From the NCBI RefSeq assembly GCF_018691265.1, contig NW_024881296.1, forward strand, positions 9,145,427-9,209,426: 64,000 nucleotides of DNA, read 5' to 3'. This document shows positions 1 to 64,000 of the stretch, piece after piece (the first letter of the stretch is position 1; each line of letters begins with the position of its first letter). A program made the translations under genes and the position numbers. The notes under the pieces were generated by a model. The model was not told where the DNA came from and searched no databases. It was given only the letters and a program-made list of their open reading frames with translations. Origin of the DNA: Tyto alba (lineage: Eukaryota > Chordata > Aves > Strigiformes > Tytonidae).

Positions 1-2114
1 CTCTCCCACAGATGTCTAGAGAAAAGGGAGCACACTGGATCTGGGAGGGCTCTGAAGAGGCACGCAGCAGAAGTCCTGTAGAATCTGGCTATTATTAAAA
101 ATGCAAGATTTTATTGTGGTGTGTGCTGTACCATGCTTTCAGAAGCAGATCTCTTTGGATGAATTCATAGTCTTTCCTGTATGACCATCATGTAGGTGCC
201 AGGCTGTAGGACTGACAAGTGCACACGCACAGTTCAAGAGGTTGACCTGAGAGACTACTGAATAAAGGTGCCTTTGGCATATGCCAAAGCCTGTTGACAG
301 TTTAAAAGATTTAAAGATGAGTATACTAATGCAGAGTTAGTGTGTTCAGTTTATAAATACTCGGCAAATACCCCACTTGACTCTTGAAGCTAAATGGTGT
401 CCATTAAAATAAATTCAGAAATTGTAAGGCAATTGATTGTACAACTGGTAATGTATGTAGAGCTTTGAGTGGATTCTTTCTGATACCAATTGTGACTGCC
501 CTGTTCACTCAAATTTTGGGACATTGAGAACTTCTCAAAGCAAGGCAATAAAATGTGAATCAATTCACCTCTTCCTAGCATTGTCACACATTCAAATTGC
601 TCATAATGCTATATTCTCAGTGTGTATACGGTTTTAATAAAACAAAAGATATATCAATAGCAATGTAATAAAGACTTGTATGTGAATCTAACTTGGTTAT
701 TCCTTGATCCTTTTTTAAAAGACATTGTAGTTGTATTGTTTGCATTTAAATTTAAATAATTGCTTGCTTTTAGAGTTTAGCAATATCTTATATCTTTTCA
801 TATGTTGCATCTATTTTATAACACTAGGTGTTCTCTAGGAGGGATTTCTGCAGCTGTGGTTGATAACAAAAGTCACAGTAAAGATGTGTCACAAAAAAAT
901 AAGAGTGAAATCACAGAATGTCTATTATAGATCTAAATTCGGTTCAAATCTCAGAAGAGAGGTAGGAATTGTCAAACAAATGCTTATAAGTTTATCATAT
1001 TAATTACTTGACAGGTCAGACTGGTGTTTTCTAACCTTTGTGTGCTAGCAGGACTGAACAATATTGAAAATATGAAATTCCGTTTTAATTGAAATGTATA
1101 TTAAAAAAGTGAGAAAATTTACTTTGAACTATTTTAATAGATGAGAACCAAATTACCTTTTATTACAGTAATTTCACAAATAAGCTGGAATCCAAATACT
1201 ACTGGTTTTGAAAATTGGTTTCCACTAAGCAATCTTAAATCCTTGCTAAATCTTTATGAGGCATCTGCTAACAAAAGGTCAATGTGTACCTGCAGTAAAA
1301 CCACAGAAGGCTTGATATGCTGTAGTGTTTTCTGTGCTAAGTCCAGAGACAACTCTACTTTAACATACTGCTGGTGGTGCCAACTAAGTTTTTAATAGGT
1401 AACCTTTCTAATATATAGTCTCAACCATTTCTGAGACTGTAAGATGGCCAAAGACTTCTTAGAAGAGTAGTTTAAAGTCTGTTTCCTTAATGAATGTTGA
1501 AACAGTTTTGTTAATACAAAACCTTGAGCTTTCAGTGATTCTCTCATTCTCCATAAGGATAAACGAATGATGCTTTGGTGTGCTGTTCTTTGTTCATATG
1601 CAGGATAGTCTTGTATGTTGCAGATTGTAGGGTCAGGGTTTCACAGGTACCCGCTAATTTTACCTTTCATATTTATGGCATTAATTAAAATGACAAACCT
1701 TGAATAACAGCCACTAAACCTTTTCAAGTGAATAATGTTCACTTATGACAGAGCTTTACTCAAGAGAAAATGGAGATGTATTTTGAGGGAAATTGTGTTC
1801 TCTATTTTTGACTGGTTGGTACTGAATACAATGTGGAATTAGTTCAGCATCAATCTTTATTTGCTGCCTATTGTCTGATATTTAGATGGACATTTTGGAC
1901 TTCCAGAATTTGAAGTGCTTCCCATAAAATAAAGACAAAACCATGAGTTATTGGCATTTTAAAGAGGAGATGCCAGGAGAATAGTATCTACTCATATATT
2001 TTCTTTCATACTCGACACATTTCCAAAATTGTGAAATGTTAACTTCAAAATAGACTTTGATATGCTGTATTTAAGGGAAGAGATTTACTGATTTCTTGCT
2101 TTTTCTTTCTACAG
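1..2114 (+). other. RYR2: RYR2 intron 3, 3' part
   Basis: AT-rich intron sequence ending in a polypyrimidine tract and ACAG acceptor (2111-2114). I searched for exon 3 (the 105-bp exon whose deletion causes human arrhythmia) and did not find it, so it lies upstream of the window. Short open frames here (for example 1141-1395) show no recognisable protein. A TGC trinucleotide sits about 17 nt before the exon 4 acceptor, a position used by SRRM4-type microexon enhancers in neurons, but one trinucleotide is weak evidence. Confidence 0.8.
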
Positions 2115-61056
<58,942 letters not shown>

Positions 61057-62549
61057 GTGTGTTTTTAAAATGAACTTCTCATCCCTTTTTTTTTTCTCCT
61101 CATTTGTTTCATTCAAAGTGGCCATTAACACAACAATGAACAATTTAACCCTCAGAAAAAACAGATGAATACTTCTCAAACCAGGCTTCATGCCAATTCT
61201 TTATGTGTTAGCAGCAGATATGTACTTTGAGAGGTATTGTTCAGTTTATTTTCTCTATCTTCTAATATTACTAGCAACTTTGAAATGAAATGCATAAGCA
61301 TACTGAAAATTAAACAAACCATAACAGAGGTACTTTTCCTTGCCAAAATTTCCTGTAAGTCATGCACTGCATCATTTAGCTCTTTCTTTTCTAAGTATGT
61401 TTTTTAAAAGTGCTTTTCCTTGAAAAATCTGGAAGAAGGAGATAGCTGCATAACTCAAAACTTGTACAAGACATAAATATACTGAAGAAGTCCATATTCT
61501 CAAGAAGAAGCTTTTCTTAAAAGTATGAGATTACACCTTTCTACCTTCCTATTATTTTCCTTATTTATTCCCTTTTAATGCTACTTGTTTGTTTAATGTT
61601 TTGCAACGTATAAAATGTTTTATAGTATTTTAGCCATTAAAAATGCTGCCAGATTTATGCAATTTGCCTTTATCTTCCTACTCCAAATGTCCTCCTAAGT
61701 AACACTGATAAAATGCTAATTCTTAAATGTTTGTGACTTCAGTAATTGATGAAAGGCCCCTCTCGTCGGTGTAGCTGGCATTAGAAAAAGGGTCATATGC
61801 AATAAGACTATATAGAATGATAAGAATTTCATAGGAACTCATTTGACACAAGAGAAGACAATGTGGGAGATGGTGACCTGAAATAACTATGTCCTAAATC
61901 AGTACACCGTTGAAGACATAGACATGTCAATTTGTTGAAAAACATTTACCCAGGTACTTAAATAACAACCCCGAGAAAAATGCCTGTCAGGAGAATTGCC
62001 TACTGTATGACATTTAAAATACAAAAGAAATGCAAGCTCTAGGTCACTTTGTAAATAATACATTTTCTTAGAAGCTTTGAAGAATGCCATAAAAGATAAG
62101 GACAGAGAAAGGCAATTTAATGATAAGGTTTTACAAATCAAGGTACTGCTAAATTACAGTGGAGATTTCTGCAGAGTGCACAGGGAGTCCAAGGTAGTGT
62201 TTAAGAATTTAGTTTTGGCAGGATGTTACTCCAAGAAGAAAAAGCTGAATTGGGGAGAATAAAATTATTCTCATAAGTGGGTGCCCCACTTCTTTCCCAT
62301 GAAGTCAGTAGAAAAATTGCACTTCACATAATGTGCTCACAATAAAAATTAAGTTTTAAAGACAACTTTTGTAGATATCTTTTTGATAAATTTACATTAT
62401 TTCTTCTAAGAGATTTTTAATCTTCAGCAGTAAATATTCCTATTGAATTCATAATGTTTCCTAAATGTAGAAGTTTTCCAGCCCTAGTTCACCATTTGAG
62501 ATCAAAATACAGTGATGTGCCAGTTAAAAAAATAGCAAAAACACCCATA

Positions 62550-62573
62550 CCAACCAACCAACCAACCAACAAC
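62550..62573. repeat. (CCAA)n microsatellite
   Basis: About six CCAA units followed by C/A-rich sequence. Confidence 0.93.
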
Positions 62574-63617
62574 CACCTCCCCATCCCCCCGCTTCAATAC
62601 TTATCTGTGTTGTCTTAATCCAACCAAAAGACAAGTATAAAATGGGACTTCTGCTCCACATTGTGGAGTGGGGAGAAATCGCTGGGAGCAAGCAGGGTGC
62701 TATGCAGCTCAGGAGAGAGGAGCTGGCGAGGATGGTTGTGGGTCAGGTTGCCGGGCAAATTTGGTGTCTCTGATGAAAGAAAAGAGGGGGATGAGCGTGG
62801 AGCTGGGAGGGTGCCCGTGTGGACATGGTGGGCTCCTTTCCCAGCTGAAGCTTGGTGGTCTTTAAGTCAGTAGAAGTGGAGCACTGGTGAAAACAAAATG
62901 GACCTCTTTGCTACATAGCTGGGTTTTACTCAAAAATGTGCTAGCAAAAACCCCTTTTTACAATGGCAGAATTGAGAATGAGTCAAGAGAAATCAGGGGT
63001 GTCAAATAAGCCCCCTCCTCCTGCTCTCCCCTGCTGTGGGCAACCCTTCCCTTCAGGGCCGCTTCTCTCCCAATGCTTCAGGGCCCTGGCTGGCTCCTGC
63101 AGAGTTTCAGGATCCGCTGGATCTTTCCCTTCTCCCTGAGGACTGACGCTATGTTCACAGGCCCTCAGGACCCTTGTTTCTCTGCCCCTCATGGCCCCTC
63201 CTGCTCCTTCCAGAAAGTTCTGGTGGGGACCTTGGCTGAGGTAGCTCCCCTGCCCACCCCTGCCTTCCTGAGGGGAGCCGGGGAGGTGCAAGGGAAAGCC
63301 TTCGCCTTCCACTTGCTGCATGGTGCTGGTGAGGTCTCAGCTGCAACAGCTGCGCTTTAGAAAACATGAGGTTTAAAATTGAGGAGAAAGGTATGTCAGG
63401 GGCCTGGAAAGAACAGTGCTGTGGAAAAATTAGGGATTGTTGGGGATTCAGCAAAGCAAGGGGCAGTTGCAACATGGATGAAAATGGTCTGCGCCCCACT
63501 TCTAGGAGACGATGGTCATAGAGTACAGCAAGGTCAAGCTTGAATTGTGTATCAGGAAAAAAAAGGGCTAATGAAGTGCTGGGACAGAGTATGTGGAAGA
63601 GCTGCATCTTCCAGCAT

Positions 63618-63705
63618 CGAAGATGGCTTAAGAACAGGTTAGAGACATGACTGAGAGCCTGTATGGACTAGCTGGGCCCTCTTTGGTACCATAGGACTGG
63701 TTCTT
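63618..63705 (+). mobile_element. Possible CR1-like LINE 3' remnant
   Basis: GATGGCTTAAGAACAGGTTA, followed by GAGACA and later GGACTAGCTGGGCCCTCTTT, resembles the amniote CR1 3' region (ttaagaacaggttagacaaac ... ggactagatgg...cc). The GC-rich kilobase upstream could be more of the same or another element, but I cannot assign it. Truncated and diverged. Confidence 0.45.
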
Positions 63706-64000
63706 TGACTTTTGTGCATTCCGACCTCATGATACTTAGAACAGGTTTACAAATTTCTCTTCATCTTTTGGTTTGCCCCTGGTACTGCTAAATGAGTAGA
63801 CAGAATATTAAAATCAGTTTTCTGGGTTTCAGAAAAATATAAGAGAAATAAAGTTTTTGGTGCTTTGTTTATGTTTGGGAAGGGAGGAATGGATCATTAA
63901 GTGGAGAATGGGGCAGACATAAATAATTTTTGAGAAGTTACGTAGCTGTCAGAAAATAAATTGAGCTTTGGCATCTAAACAAACTTTGCTTTTAAACCAA

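Larger units (their letters stand above)
61057..64000 (+). other. RYR2: RYR2 intron 14, 5' part
   Basis: At least 2,944 bp of intron. I looked for exon 15 (expected to start GLDALSKK in human) and did not find it. The first half is AT-rich; a (CCAA)n run lies at 62550-62573, and a GC-rich segment from about 62650 ends in a CR1-like stretch near 63618-63705. The 150-codon minus-strand frame (63155-63607) and 112-codon frame (62983-63321) fall in this GC-rich segment, overlap one another and resemble no known protein. Confidence 0.85.

Noticed and set aside
63155..63607. 150-codon minus-strand open frame as a possible gene
   Set aside because: It has no recognisable domain, overlaps another minus-strand frame and a plus-strand frame, and lies in a GC-rich segment where long chance frames are common. 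No splice or promoter context supports it.

Overview
The window is a 64 kb stretch of a vertebrate nuclear genome, lying wholly inside one multi-exon gene on the + strand: RYR2, the cardiac ryanodine receptor (sarcoplasmic reticulum calcium-release channel). Eleven coding exons can be placed to the base. All have AG acceptors and GT donors, and all join in one uninterrupted frame (1,019 coding bases). The product corresponds to human RyR2 residues 92 to 430 plus two bases of codon 431. By human numbering these are exons 4 to 14. Exon 3 lies upstream of the window and exon 15 downstream.

The encoded segment is most of the cytoplasmic N-terminal region: the second half of beta-trefoil domain A, all of beta-trefoil domain B (together the five MIR repeats), and the start of helical domain C. 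Residue numbering stays in register with human RyR2 throughout. Classical arrhythmia positions (P164, R169, R176, V186, E243, R332, R414, I419, R420) and the three arginines reported to hold the chloride ion between the domains (R276, R298, R420) all carry the expected residue.

Layout: 1-2114 intron 3 (3' part); exon 4 (21 bp microexon); an 8.2 kb intron; exon 5 (15 bp microexon); an 11.3 kb intron; exons 6-8, clustered in 2.1 kb; an 11.1 kb intron; exon 9; a 3.4 kb intron; exon 10; a 10.5 kb intron; exon 11; a 3.3 kb intron; exon 12; a 6.7 kb intron; exons 13 and 14, 1.5 kb apart; then at least 2.9 kb of intron 14. About 98% of the window is intron. It is AT-rich, with many poly-T tracts, few recognisable transposons, and three weak CR1-like LINE remnants. 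The absence of mammalian SINEs or L1, the CR1-like fragments and the C/A- and G-rich simple repeats suggest a bird, or possibly another sauropsid. This is inference, not proof.

The most striking non-coding feature is a 1.76 kb polypyrimidine array in intron 5 (about 10,912-12,669), starting about 0.5 kb after microexon 5. It has sharply bounded blocks with different unit lengths, and 1,458 bases of it contain a single purine. It creates long open frames in several reading frames that are artefacts. Other structures of interest are a perfect 14-bp-stem hairpin in intron 8, two adjacent canonical G-quadruplex motifs and a G-rich CGTGG minisatellite in intron 10, and two TGCATG (RBFOX-type) motifs just downstream of microexon 4. 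I found no second gene, RNA gene, CRISPR array or novel multi-gene system.
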